Notes under the pieces: generated by a model
The model's input: the letters and a program-made list of their open reading frames with translations, nothing else
What the model was told of the DNA's origin: nothing
Databases searched by the model: none
Shown here: positions 18,121-27,391 of the stretch, piece by piece
How the letters are laid out: each line of letters starts with the position of its first letter
Position numbering within the stretch: the stretch's first letter is position 1
Made by a program: the position numbers and the translations under genes
Assembly: GCA_002256345.1 (NCBI GenBank)
Contig: NKIY01000002.1
Coordinates: forward strand, 682,001 to 746,000
Direction of reading: 5' to 3'
Origin: Bradyrhizobiaceae bacterium PARB1
Lineage (GTDB): Bacteria > Pseudomonadota > Alphaproteobacteria > Rhizobiales > Xanthobacteraceae
Length of the DNA: 64,000 bases

Positions 18121-18891
18121 ATGCGCACCTTCCGCCTTCTCGCCTCTGCCGCTTTGGCACTTTCCTTGTGCGGCGCGCCGCTCAAGGCCTCGGCCCAGAG
18201 CTTCAACGACGCGCAGCGCGGCGAGATCCAGAAGATCATGAAGGACTATCTGCTGCAGCATCCGGAGATCCTGGAAGAGGTCTCGGCCGAACTGCAGAAG
18301 CGCCAGGCCGCCGCGGAAGCCGAGAAGCATAAGGCGGCAGTGTCGGCCAATGCCGATCTCATCTTCAAGTCGTCACGCGGTGTCACCATCGGCAACAAGG
18401 ACGGCGATGTCACCTTCGTCGAGTTCTTCGATTACAATTGCGGCTACTGCAAGCGCGCCATGGAAGACATGGTGACGATCATGAAGGCCGACCCGAAGCT
18501 GAAGGTCGTGCTGAAGGAATTCCCGGTGCTCGGCCCCGGCTCGGTGGAAGCCGCGCAGGTCGCCGTCGCCGTACGCATGCAGGACCCGACCGGCAAGAAG
18601 TATCTCGACTTCCACCAGAAGCTGCTCGGCGGGCGCGGACAGGCGGACAAGGCCCGCTCGCTCGCAGCGGCAAAGGAAGCCGGCCTCGACATGGCGAAGA
18701 TCGAGAAGGACATGGCGAGCCCGGAAGTGCGCGCCACCATCGAGGAGAACTTCAAGCTCGCCGAGAGCATGGGCATGAACGGCACGCCCAGCTATGTGAT
18801 CGGCGATCAGGTGGTGATCGGCGCCGTCGGCGTCGACGCGCTGAAGGAAAAGATCAATGTCGCCCGCTGCGGCAAGGCGACCTGCTCGTAA
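18121..18891 (+). CDS. DsbA-family thiol:disulfide interchange protein (ScsC-like)
   Basis: 256 residues from ATG 18121 (MRTFRLLASAALALSLCG). Periplasmic: signal peptide to about residue 26 (ASAQS). Residues 30-75 form a helical stretch rich in Gln/Lys/Glu (QRGEIQKIMKDYLLQHPEIL), the N-terminal segment that trimerises ScsC-type proteins. The thioredoxin fold follows, with the CGYC active site (C107, C110), the helical insertion and cis-Pro in NGTPSYVIG. A further Cys pair ends the protein (RCGKATCS). Oxidase or isomerase activity is inferred from the family. It is followed by a strong terminator. Confidence 0.92.
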   Translation: MRTFRLLASAALALSLCGAPLKASAQSFNDAQRGEIQKIMKDYLLQHPEILEEVSAELQKRQAAAEAEKHKAAVSANADLIFKSSRGVTIGNKDGDVTFVEFFDYNCGYCKRAMEDMVTIMKADPKLKVVLKEFPVLGPGSVEAAQVAVAVRMQDPTGKKYLDFHQKLLGGRGQADKARSLAAAKEAGLDMAKIEKDMASPEVRATIEENFKLAESMGMNGTPSYVIGDQVVIGAVGVDALKEKINVARCGKATCS

Positions 18892-18917
18892 CGTCACAGG
18901 CGACAGGGCAATTCTGG

Positions 18918-18947
18918 AAAGCCGGCTGTCAACCAGCCGGCTTTTTT
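18918..18947 (+). terminator. Rho-independent terminator of the DsbA-like gene
   Basis: Stem GCCGGCTG (18921-18928) with CAGCCGGC (18934-18941), then six T residues. Confidence 0.9.
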
Positions 18948-18961
18948 CGTGGAGCAGTTTT

Positions 18962-18998
18962 GTAGGGTGGGTATCGCTGCGCTCAACCCATCCTACGC
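18962..18998. repeat. REP-like dispersed element, copy 4, overlapping a gene end
   Basis: GGTATCGCTGCGCTCAACCC with flanking GTAGG and CCTACG. On the minus strand it encodes the last residues (RRMG) and supplies the TGA stop of the PQQ dehydrogenase. Confidence 0.65.
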
Positions 18999-21001
18999 GC
19001 GCGGCGAATTTGGACGATGCCGATGAGCAGCAGCACGAACAGTGCACCGCCCGCAACCGATCCCGCACGCAATCTCCCACCCGGTCGATCGACATAACGC
19101 GACCACCATGACGGCGCCTCACCTTCGCGGGCGAGACGAAACGCGACGACGCTGTCACCGATCGACGTGCCGGATTCCGAATGACCGCCGGCGCCGATCA
19201 CCACATATTGCTCGCCATCGATCGCATAGGTCATCGGATTGGCGACACCCGGCACCGGCAGCCGGCCCTGCCAGAGCTCCTTGCCGCTGGCAGCATCGAA
19301 GGCGCGCAGATAGGCATCCATCGCGCCGGTGAAGATCACGCCGCCAGCGGTCGCCAGCACACCGCTGAGCAATGGCGTGCCGGTCTTCAGCGCAATGCCG
19401 AACGGCGCGATGTCCTCGGTGGTGCCGACCTTGCTCTCCCAGAGAATCTTGCCGGCCTTCAGATCGACGGCTACCATCGCTCCCCAGGGCGGCGGATTGC
19501 AGGGCATGCCGAGCGGCGATGCGACCAGCGTCCGCGTCATCGCAAACGGCGCGCCGCGCTGCGGGCCGAAATCGGTGCCGGATGGCGGCTTGTAATTCTG
19601 AGCCTGCGCGCGCGGGATCAGCGTGACGCGATGCACGGCGCGGCTGGTATTCGCGAACATGATCTGACGAACCGGATCGTAAGCCACGCCGCCCCAATTG
19701 ACGCCGCCGCCGGTCATCGGAAACAGCAGCGTGCCCTGCGTCGACGGCGGCGTGAACAGGCCGTCATAACGTCCGGTCTTCAACTGCTCGGCACACGCGT
19801 TGCGATCCCAGAACGTGACGCCGAACGGCTTGTCGAGATCGAGGTGTTGCGAAAACAGCGGCGGCACGTGAGTCGGAAAGGGCTGCGTCGGCGACAAGCG
19901 TTCGCCCGGCGCTCCACTTTGCGGCACCGGCCGTTCCTCGACCGGCCAGACCGGCTTGCCGGTGTCGCGATCGAGCACGAAAACGAAGCCCGTCTTGGTG
20001 CCCTGGATCACCACATCCCGCGCACCGTCGCCGATATCGATCCGCGCCAGCGTCGGCTGCGCCGGTACATCGTAGTCCCAGACATCGTGATACACGATCT
20101 GGAACGCCCAGGCGACTTCGCCGGTCTCGACCTTCAGGGCAACAACGGAATTGGCATGAGCGTTGTCGCCCGGCCGCCTGCCACCGTAGAAATCCGGGCT
20201 CGGCGACGACGTCGGCAGGAAGACGAGGCCGCGTTCGGCATCGACGGACATCGGCGCCCAGACATTGGCATGGCCGGCGTCGATGCCGTCGTGGACCAGC
20301 GGATCCCATGTCCAGCGCGGCTCGCCCGAGCGGGCATCGAAGGCGCGGACAATGCCGCGCGGCGCATCCACCCGGCGATTATCGGCGATGGCCGAACCGA
20401 TAACGATGGTGTCGCGCGCAACAACGGGCGGTGATGTCACCTGAAATTCGCCGGCATAGTCCAGCGGCATGCCGGGATCGAGCCTAACCTCGCCGTGCTG
20501 GCCGAAGCCGGCGCATCGCTCTCCGGTCTTCGCATCGAGCGCAATTACACGCGCATCGTTGGTACCCATGACAATACGACTGGCGCAGGCCGCGTTCGCC
20601 TCGGCGCGCTCATCGCGCCAGTGGGTCACGCCACGGCAGACCCAACGATTGCCCGGCTTGAAATCGGCGGAAATGCCGGGATCGGTGCGCCAGCGCTCTC
20701 GGCCGGTGGCCGGATTCAGCGCCACCACTTCGTTGAACGGCGTGCAGAAGATGAGGTTGCCATCGACGAGCAGCGGCGTCGCCTCAAATTTCGAGCGCCG
20801 CATCAACGCCGGTGGGCGCGCGATCAGGTCGCCAGTGTGGAAACGCCACGCCTCGACGAGGCGCGTAACATTGCCAGGTGTGATCTGCGAGAGTGGCGAA
20901 AACCGCGTCCCGCCTGCATCGCCGCCCCAATGCTCCCATGCCGATGACGAAGATATCATGGCAGCCATCGCCATCACGACAATCGCAAGCAGTCTTCGCA
21001 T
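18983..21001 (-). CDS. PQQ-dependent dehydrogenase, quinoprotein glucose/quinate dehydrogenase-like
   Basis: 672 residues from ATG 21001 (MRRLLAIVVMAMAAM, a signal peptide). The mature protein begins WEHWGGDAGGTRFSPLSQI, the entry of the eight-bladed quinoprotein propeller, and shows repeated tryptophan-docking motifs such as GRERWRTDPG, GEPRWTWDP and GKELWQGRLP. It ends with one transmembrane helix (ALFVLLLIGIVQI) and a basic tail, so it is anchored at its C-terminus, unlike GcdA-type enzymes with an N-terminal five-helix domain. Substrate is probably a sugar or polyol; not decidable here. No PQQ biosynthesis genes or cytochrome partner are adjacent. Confidence 0.88.
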   Translation of the reverse strand: MRRLLAIVVMAMAAMISSSSAWEHWGGDAGGTRFSPLSQITPGNVTRLVEAWRFHTGDLIARPPALMRRSKFEATPLLVDGNLIFCTPFNEVVALNPATGRERWRTDPGISADFKPGNRWVCRGVTHWRDERAEANAACASRIVMGTNDARVIALDAKTGERCAGFGQHGEVRLDPGMPLDYAGEFQVTSPPVVARDTIVIGSAIADNRRVDAPRGIVRAFDARSGEPRWTWDPLVHDGIDAGHANVWAPMSVDAERGLVFLPTSSPSPDFYGGRRPGDNAHANSVVALKVETGEVAWAFQIVYHDVWDYDVPAQPTLARIDIGDGARDVVIQGTKTGFVFVLDRDTGKPVWPVEERPVPQSGAPGERLSPTQPFPTHVPPLFSQHLDLDKPFGVTFWDRNACAEQLKTGRYDGLFTPPSTQGTLLFPMTGGGVNWGGVAYDPVRQIMFANTSRAVHRVTLIPRAQAQNYKPPSGTDFGPQRGAPFAMTRTLVASPLGMPCNPPPWGAMVAVDLKAGKILWESKVGTTEDIAPFGIALKTGTPLLSGVLATAGGVIFTGAMDAYLRAFDAASGKELWQGRLPVPGVANPMTYAIDGEQYVVIGAGGHSESGTSIGDSVVAFRLAREGEAPSWWSRYVDRPGGRLRAGSVAGGALFVLLLIGIVQIRRARRMG

Positions 21002-21149
21002 CGCCCCGTCATCCAACCCCACATTGGCGCGCCCGATGTTAGAGGAAACGGCGGTGGTGTCTATCGAGCGGTGGCGCCGGAGGCTGCGGCGTTACGCCTG
21101 AGGCCGCGCGCAAAGGAGCCGGCCGGGCATCTTCAGAACTGCGAACAAT

Positions 21150-21338
21150 TTAAGCCACTTCTTCCTCATCGGAATGGTCGTCTTCCACCTGAGCTGGCTC
21201 GCCGCGCGACAGTTTGGTTGCGGTGTTTTCGAGGACGCCGGCAACGATGTGGGAGACCGCATTCTCGATAAGCGCCGCCTCGCTCATTTTCTGCACGATG
21301 CGTTCGACGAAATCGGTCATTTCAAAGCCCTCGCTCAC
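21150..21338 (-). CDS. Small hypothetical protein (62 residues)
   Basis: The start is at ATG 21338 (MSEGFEMTDFVERIVQ) or at the internal ATG 21320. The protein is a single predicted amphipathic helix pair (IVQKMSEAALIENAVSHIV) with a strongly acidic C-terminal tail (VEDDHSDEEEVA). No family recognised. It is placed among small stress-type genes and is divergent from the DUF6894 gene. Small size makes the call uncertain, though the composition is protein-like. Confidence 0.5.
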   Translation of the reverse strand: MSEGFEMTDFVERIVQKMSEAALIENAVSHIVAGVLENTATKLSRGEPAQVEDDHSDEEEVA

Positions 21339-21467
21339 CCAGCAATGCGCTGAGCGCCATTTTCGTTCCCGAGCATCAGTTCCGTCGACGACTCAACCAT
21401 CCGCCCTCGAATCGTGGAACACGATTGACCGCATGGGCATTGCCTTTGCGGAGGATGGAGGCTGGCG

Positions 21468-21701
21468 ATGCCCAAATATCATTTCGAAATTGTCGATGGT
21501 TTTCGGCTGGAGGACCCGATCGGCCAGGACTGCAGCAGTGACGCACAGGCGAGAGATGTCGCTGAGAGGATGGCGCGTCAAATCGCGGAGGACATCCAGC
21601 GCGAGGACAGCGCTCGCAAAGTGGTCGTGCTCGATGACCACGGCGGCGAAGTCTACAAGGCGCAGATCGATCTCGCTCCGGAAGACGATACACCAATGTG
21701 A
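21468..21701 (+). CDS. DUF6894 family small protein
   Basis: 77 residues: MPKYHFEIVDGFRLEDPIG then alternating strand/helix to EVYKAQIDLAPED. The N-terminal PxYxF..DG pattern and the C-terminal VxVLDDxG segment are typical of DUF6894 proteins, which are multi-copy in Bradyrhizobiaceae and often stress-induced. Function unknown. A GGAAC at 21416 is followed by an imperfect -10 (CATT after 17 bases), so a general-stress promoter is possible but weak. Confidence 0.75.
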   Translation: MPKYHFEIVDGFRLEDPIGQDCSSDAQARDVAERMARQIAEDIQREDSARKVVVLDDHGGEVYKAQIDLAPEDDTPM

Positions 21702-21783
21702 ATGCGGCCTGAACGAAGCGCGACAGCACGACTGACGCTTCCCTGGCTGATTACAAGATCGGCATGCGAACTACACTTTTTTC

Positions 21784-21808
21784 GGAACATCCACATTCGC
21801 ACTCCGTT
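21784..21808 (+). promoter_or_regulatory. Sigma-EcfG-type general stress promoter upstream of the DUF1236 gene
   Basis: GGAAC at 21784-21788, exactly 16 bases, then CGTT at 21805-21808. This matches the alphaproteobacterial EcfG consensus GGAAC-N16/17-CGTT and lies 41 bases upstream of the ATG at 21850. Confidence 0.7.
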
Positions 21809-21849
21809 GTCGGGCGGGCAATGCAAACACAATTGCGAGGAGAACCGAG

Positions 21850-22596
21850 ATGAACAAACGCTTATTCGTGAGTGTCGCCGCCGCTGCTCTGATTGCAGGA
21901 ACGAGTTTCGTAAGCGCACAGAGCCCGGGCGGCGCAGGAGCCGGCAGCGCTGGCGGTGCCGGTATGAGTCGTGAAGCGCCGGCTGGTGGTGCAGCTGGCG
22001 GCGGCGCTTCGATGCGCGGCGGCGCCGAACGCGGTGGTGGTGAAGATCGTGCGGCCCCGGCGGCAAACAGCGCGCCGAGCAAGCGCGACGAGGCGACCGA
22101 CACCACCAACAAGTCCGACCAGAAGCAGCCTGCGACCAAGCAGACTCAGTCGGACGACAAGATGCAGCGCGATAACGGCAATCAGCGTGCGAGCGATCAG
22201 ACCCGCGACGGCGGCAAGAACGCAAAGGACATGAAGGCCGAGGACAAGACCAATCCGGCTGCGAATTCGAAATCGACCGCCGACAGCAAGTCGACGACCA
22301 CCGACAAATCGACCACGACCACCGGTCAGGCCGCGGCCGGCGCCAAGCTCACCACCGAGCAGCGCACCAAGGTCACGACCGTGATCAAGCAGCAGCACAT
22401 TGCGCCGGTGACCAACGTGAACTTCTCGGTGTCGGTCGGCACCCGCGTGCCGCGCGACGTTCACTTCCATCCCGTCCCGGCCGAGATCGTGACGATCTAT
22501 CCGGCCTGGCGAGGCTACAACCTGATCATGGTCAGCAACCAGATCCTGATCATCGATCCGGCCACCTATGAGATCGTGGCCGTCATCGACGCCTAA
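21850..22596 (+). CDS. DUF1236 domain periplasmic protein with low-complexity linker
   Basis: 248 residues. A signal peptide (MNKRLFVSVAAAALIAGTSF to about 23) leads to a Gly/Ala-rich stretch, a long hydrophilic linker (about 70-165, rich in Lys, Asp, Ser, Thr, with repeats of the KSTADSKSTTTDKST type) and a C-terminal DUF1236 module (about 165-248) reading LTTEQRTKVTTVIKQQHIAP and IVTIYPAWRGYNLIMVSNQI. DUF1236 proteins are abundant in Bradyrhizobiaceae and of unknown function. The EcfG-type promoter upstream suggests induction in the general stress response. Confidence 0.85.
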   Translation: MNKRLFVSVAAAALIAGTSFVSAQSPGGAGAGSAGGAGMSREAPAGGAAGGGASMRGGAERGGGEDRAAPAANSAPSKRDEATDTTNKSDQKQPATKQTQSDDKMQRDNGNQRASDQTRDGGKNAKDMKAEDKTNPAANSKSTADSKSTTTDKSTTTTGQAAAGAKLTTEQRTKVTTVIKQQHIAPVTNVNFSVSVGTRVPRDVHFHPVPAEIVTIYPAWRGYNLIMVSNQILIIDPATYEIVAVIDA

Positions 22597-22617
22597 ACGA
22601 AACCGTCGACCTCAAAC

Positions 22618-22647
22618 AACGGGCGGGTTCCTCGGAACCTGCCCGTT
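22618..22647 (+). terminator. Hairpin after the DUF1236 gene, probable terminator
   Basis: AACGGGCGGGTTCC (22618-22631) pairs with GGAACCTGCCCGTT (22634-22647), a 14-base stem with one G-U pair and a two-base loop. No T-run follows, so it may be a stability hairpin or a weak terminator. Confidence 0.6.
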
Positions 22648-22732
22648 GCCATTGCCGTCCGCCTGAGTCGCCACCCGCCCCCATGCGAGCGGTATTTCCG
22701 CGTTACGGGTCTCGCGGTGGTTAACGCGCCAA

Positions 22733-22782
22733 TTGGCTGGTTCCATTGGGCATTTTATCAACCAGCCAAGGTATTTGGCTGG
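22733..22782 (+). promoter_or_regulatory. Three-copy TTGGCTGG element upstream of aroQ-accB-accC
   Basis: TTGGCTGGTT (22733-22742) and AACCAGCCAA (22760-22769) form a perfect 10-base inverted repeat. A second direct copy, TTGGCTGG, is at 22775-22782, so the middle copy could pair with either neighbour. It lies 100-150 bases before the aroQ start, either as alternative RNA hairpins or as a multi-site operator. Confidence 0.55.
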
Positions 22783-22881
22783 GGGAACCCACCGCGCTAA
22801 GGCTTCCCCTGCCCGCCGAGGTTACCTATAACCGCCCGCAGACCCGCGCTTTTGCGCCGCCTCGCCTGTCCGGGACCCCCG

Positions 22882-23346
22882 ATGGCCAATTCAGCCGCCA
22901 ACACCATTTTCGTTCTCAACGGCCCCAACCTCAATCTTTTGGGGATCCGGGAGCCGGAGACCTACGGGCAGGCGACCCTCGCCGATGTCGAGGCGCTGTG
23001 CGCAGCGGCCGCGGCGAAATACGGCCTCGTCGCTGATTGCCGGCAGTCGAATGTCGAGGGCGAGCTGGTCAACTATATTCATGAGGCGCGCACCAAGGCG
23101 ATCGGCATCATCATCAACGCCGGCGCTTATTCGCACACCTCGATCGCGATTCATGACGCGCTGGTCGGTGTGAAAGTGCCGACCGTCGAAGTGCATATCA
23201 GTAACGTCTACACCCGCGAAGACTTCCGCCATCATTCCTTCACGGCCCGCGCCGCCTTTGCCAGCTTGTGCGGCTTCGGCATCGAGGGCTATCGCCTCGC
23301 GATCTCCGGTCTCGCCACCAAGCTCGGCAAGACCCCGCTCACCTGA
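22882..23346 (+). CDS. aroQ: Type II 3-dehydroquinate dehydratase
   Basis: 154 residues from ATG 22882 ([20 protein letters not shown]). Catalyses the third step of the shikimate pathway. The family markers are all present: the N-terminal [19 protein letters not shown] with the active-site Tyr, [13 protein letters not shown] with the substrate-binding Asn, and VEVHISN with the catalytic His, plus EDFRHHSF. It heads the aroQ-accB-accC cluster typical of Alphaproteobacteria, 33 bases before accB. Confidence 0.96.
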   Translation: MANSAANTIFVLNGPNLNLLGIREPETYGQATLADVEALCAAAAAKYGLVADCRQSNVEGELVNYIHEARTKAIGIIINAGAYSHTSIAIHDALVGVKVPTVEVHISNVYTREDFRHHSFTARAAFASLCGFGIEGYRLAISGLATKLGKTPLT

Positions 23347-23379
23347 TTCAAACCCACTCCTTCAGATATTGGATTGCTC

Positions 23380-23928
23380 ATGGCCCGTAAGCCTGCTCCC
23401 GCCAAAGCCGCTGCTCCAAAAACGTCGGCCCCGAAAGCCGCCGCGCCTCAAGCTGCCTCCGCCGACAGCGCCTTCATTCGCGAACTCGCGCAACTGCTGA
23501 ACGAGACGAACCTCACCGAGATCGAAGTCGAGCGCTCGGGCCTGCATGTCCGCGTCGCACGCGAAGTGCATGTGACCGCTGCCGCAGCCCCCGTCTATGC
23601 TGCAGCTCCCGTTGCTGCTGCGCCTGCGCCGGCCCCCGTGGCTGCGATCGCTGCTGCACCGGCTGCGCCGTCGGGCCCGGACTACAGCAAGCATCCGGGC
23701 GTCGTGCCCTCGCCGATGGTCGGCACCGCCTATATGGCGCCGGAGCCCGGCAAGCCACCTTTCATCAGCGTCGGCACCAAGGTCACCGCGGGCCAGACCC
23801 TGATCATCATCGAAGCCATGAAGACCATGAACCAGATCCCGGCACCGCGTGCCGGCACCGTGACCCAGATTCTGGTCGAAGACGGCGCGCCCGTCGAATA
23901 CGGCGAACCGCTCGTCATCATCGAATAA
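23380..23928 (+). CDS. accB: Acetyl-CoA carboxylase biotin carboxyl carrier protein
   Basis: 182 residues from ATG 23380 ([14 protein letters not shown]). Carries the biotin of acetyl-CoA carboxylase, the first step of fatty acid synthesis. N-terminal helix ([20 protein letters not shown]), an Ala/Pro-rich hinge at about 65-105, and the C-terminal biotinyl domain with the biotin lysine K148 in EAMKTMN. A TTG six bases upstream is in frame but unnecessary. Directly followed by accC (30 bases). Confidence 0.96.
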   Translation: MARKPAPAKAAAPKTSAPKAAAPQAASADSAFIRELAQLLNETNLTEIEVERSGLHVRVAREVHVTAAAAPVYAAAPVAAAPAPAPVAAIAAAPAAPSGPDYSKHPGVVPSPMVGTAYMAPEPGKPPFISVGTKVTAGQTLIIIEAMKTMNQIPAPRAGTVTQILVEDGAPVEYGEPLVIIE

Positions 23929-23958
23929 CGACTTCACGACCTCAGACGACGGAACGCC

Positions 23959-25305
<1,347 letters not shown>

Positions 25306-25332
25306 TCTTCCCGAAAATAATCGAACGCCGAT

Positions 25333-25357
25333 GGAACCAAATCGTAAGATCGGCGTT
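25333..25357 (+). promoter_or_regulatory. Sigma-EcfG-type general stress promoter upstream of the two-component operon
   Basis: GGAAC at 25333-25337, exactly 16 bases, CGTT at 25354-25357. This is a perfect consensus match, 74 bases before the histidine kinase start. A second GGAAC at about 25370 has its CGTT 20 bases away, which is too far. Confidence 0.72.
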
Positions 25358-25430
25358 TGTCGGGTACCGGGAACTCCCGGTTCCCTGGGGGATACGTTGA
25401 AATTCCTGCTAAAATCGTTGCGAGCTCGTC

Positions 25431-26954
25431 TTGACCGCTGACGCAGCCCGCAAGCGCGCTTTCTGGCAAATCTTTTTGCTGTCCGCCGGGCTGCTTGTAC
25501 TGGTCGCCATCAGCGCGACATCGGTCGTGCTCGTCAATCAGGCCCGCAAGGATGCCGGCCGGGTCGTGCATACTATCGAGGTCGAGAACCAGCTAGCGAC
25601 TCTGTTGTTGGAAATCCGGCGCGCCGAGAGTGCCGCACGAGCGTATCTGTTGAATTCGCAGGACTCGTTCCTGCGCGAACATGAAGCAGCTGTCGCGGTC
25701 ATCCTCCCCGGCGTCGATCAGCTCGCGGCCGTGACCTCCGACAATCCCGTGCAGGTCGAGAACATGAAGCGGCTGCGACCGGCCGTCATGGAGCGCATGG
25801 CCGAATTCGCGCGCGCGGTGAATTTCGTAAAGGGCAACGATACGCCATCCGCCATCGCCATGCTGCCGCAGACGGGTGCCGGACCTGCGGTGCAGGCGAT
25901 CGCCGAGGCGGCACGCGCCATGCGGCTGGAAGAGCAGAATCTCTTCATCGAACGAACACAAAAGGCCGACCGTACGCAGCAACTGTCCTCGATCGTGACA
26001 GTTACCGGTTCGGCCCTGGTCATCCTGTTCGCCGCCGGCTCGCTCTTCCTGGTGCGGCAGTCCTCCAATGCCCGCGACGAGGCCGAAGCCAAGCTGCGCG
26101 ACAACAACCTCAACCTCGAAAGCACCGTGCAGGAGCGCACCGCCGACCTGCGCGAGGCCAATGAGGAAATCCAGCGCTTCGCCTATATCGTCAGCCACGA
26201 CCTGCGCTCGCCGCTGGTCAACATCATGGGCTTCACCAGCGAGCTTGAGGAACTCCGCGGCGACATCTTCCGCCGCATCGCCACGCTCGCAAACAACGAA
26301 CCGGTGGTTCCCGACACCGACGGCAACCTGCCCGAACCGGCGCTGCCGCCGGAAGACAAGCAGCTCTCCTCCGACTTCAGCGAGGCGCTCGGTTTCATCA
26401 AGTCGTCAATCGGCAAGATGGACCGGCTGATCAATGCGATCCTCAATCTCACGCGCGAGGGCCGGCGCGAGTTCAAGCCGGTCAAGATCGACACCCGTGA
26501 ACTGATCGAAACCATCGCCTCGACAGTGGCCCACCAGGCCTCGGAAACCGAGACAGTGATCCATGTCGAACCGCTGCCGGAGATCGTCAGCGACCGTCTG
26601 GCGCTGGAACAGATTTTTGGCAATCTGATCGACAATGCGCTCAAATATCTCAGGGACGGCGTACCCGGAGATATCCGGATCAAGGGCCGCACCAAAATGG
26701 GCTTCGCCATTTTCGAGGTCGCCGACAACGGACGCGGCATCGATCCCAAGGATCATCAGCGGATATTTGATCTTTTCCGCCGGGCAGGTACACAGGACAA
26801 ACCGGGCCAGGGCATTGGCCTCGCCCATGTGCGCGCCCTTGTGCGCCGGCTGGGGGGCACCATGTCGGTGTCTTCCGAAATCGGCAATGGCAGCACTTTC
26901 ACCGTCACTTTGCCCGCCAGATGGACGGGCAAGAGCAGGAACGAAGCAGCATGA
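25431..26954 (+). CDS. CHASE3-containing sensor histidine kinase
   Basis: 507 residues. The only in-frame start is TTG 25431 because a TAA lies at 25410; the predicted N-terminus TADAARKRAFWQIFLLSAG fits a first membrane helix. A CHASE3-type periplasmic sensor (about 35-180) lies between two transmembrane helices, followed by a short coiled linker, a HisKA domain with H256 in YIVSHDLRSPL, and a HATPase domain (DNALKYL, DNGRGIDP, GQGIGLAHV). A 45-residue insertion rich in Pro/Glu follows the H-box. Its stop overlaps the next response regulator's start (ATGA). The upstream EcfG-type promoter points to stress control. Confidence 0.88.
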   Translation: MTADAARKRAFWQIFLLSAGLLVLVAISATSVVLVNQARKDAGRVVHTIEVENQLATLLLEIRRAESAARAYLLNSQDSFLREHEAAVAVILPGVDQLAAVTSDNPVQVENMKRLRPAVMERMAEFARAVNFVKGNDTPSAIAMLPQTGAGPAVQAIAEAARAMRLEEQNLFIERTQKADRTQQLSSIVTVTGSALVILFAAGSLFLVRQSSNARDEAEAKLRDNNLNLESTVQERTADLREANEEIQRFAYIVSHDLRSPLVNIMGFTSELEELRGDIFRRIATLANNEPVVPDTDGNLPEPALPPEDKQLSSDFSEALGFIKSSIGKMDRLINAILNLTREGRREFKPVKIDTRELIETIASTVAHQASETETVIHVEPLPEIVSDRLALEQIFGNLIDNALKYLRDGVPGDIRIKGRTKMGFAIFEVADNGRGIDPKDHQRIFDLFRRAGTQDKPGQGIGLAHVRALVRRLGGTMSVSSEIGNGSTFTVTLPARWTGKSRNEAA

Positions 26955-27391
26955 GCAACCCGGTGACGATCATCATGATCGAGGACGACGAGGGTCACGC
27001 CCGCCTGATTGAGCGCAATATCCGGCGATCCGGTGTCAACAATGAGATCAAGCCGTTCACCAACGGTACAGAGGCGCTCGCCTATCTGTTCGGTCCGGAT
27101 GGCAAGGGTACGGCCCACAAGGGCGACGCCTTGCTGATCCTGCTCGATCTCAATCTGCCTGATATGACAGGCATCGATATCCTGCGCCGTGTCAAAGAGA
27201 ACGAATATCTCAAATACGCGCCGGTCGTGGTTCTGACCACCACCGACGACGCGCAGGAAATCAAGCGCTGCTACGAGCTGGGATGTAACGTCTACATCAC
27301 CAAGCCGGTGAACTACGAAAACTTCGCCAACGCGATCCGTCAGCTCGGTCTGTTCTTCTCGGTGATCCAGGTTCCGCAAGCCGCTCCATGA
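26951..27391 (+). CDS. Single-domain response regulator
   Basis: 146 residues from ATG 26951. A receiver domain only: acidic pocket E11-D12-D13, phosphoacceptor D66 in LLILLDLNLPDMTG, T/S switch in VVLTTTDD and K in YITKPVNYE. It resembles the Rcp1/CheY-like regulators that partner phytochrome or CHASE3-type kinases and have a longer loop after the third helix (FGPDGKGTAHKGD). ATGA overlaps on both sides show translational coupling with the kinase before and the hybrid protein after. Confidence 0.92.
   Translation: MSNPVTIIMIEDDEGHARLIERNIRRSGVNNEIKPFTNGTEALAYLFGPDGKGTAHKGDALLILLDLNLPDMTGIDILRRVKENEYLKYAPVVVLTTTDDAQEIKRCYELGCNVYITKPVNYENFANAIRQLGLFFSVIQVPQAAP

Noticed and set aside
25367-25400. 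Second EcfG-type promoter before the CHASE3 kinase
   Set aside because: The GGAAC to CGTT spacing is 20 bases, outside the 16-17 range; the perfect one at 25333 is preferred.
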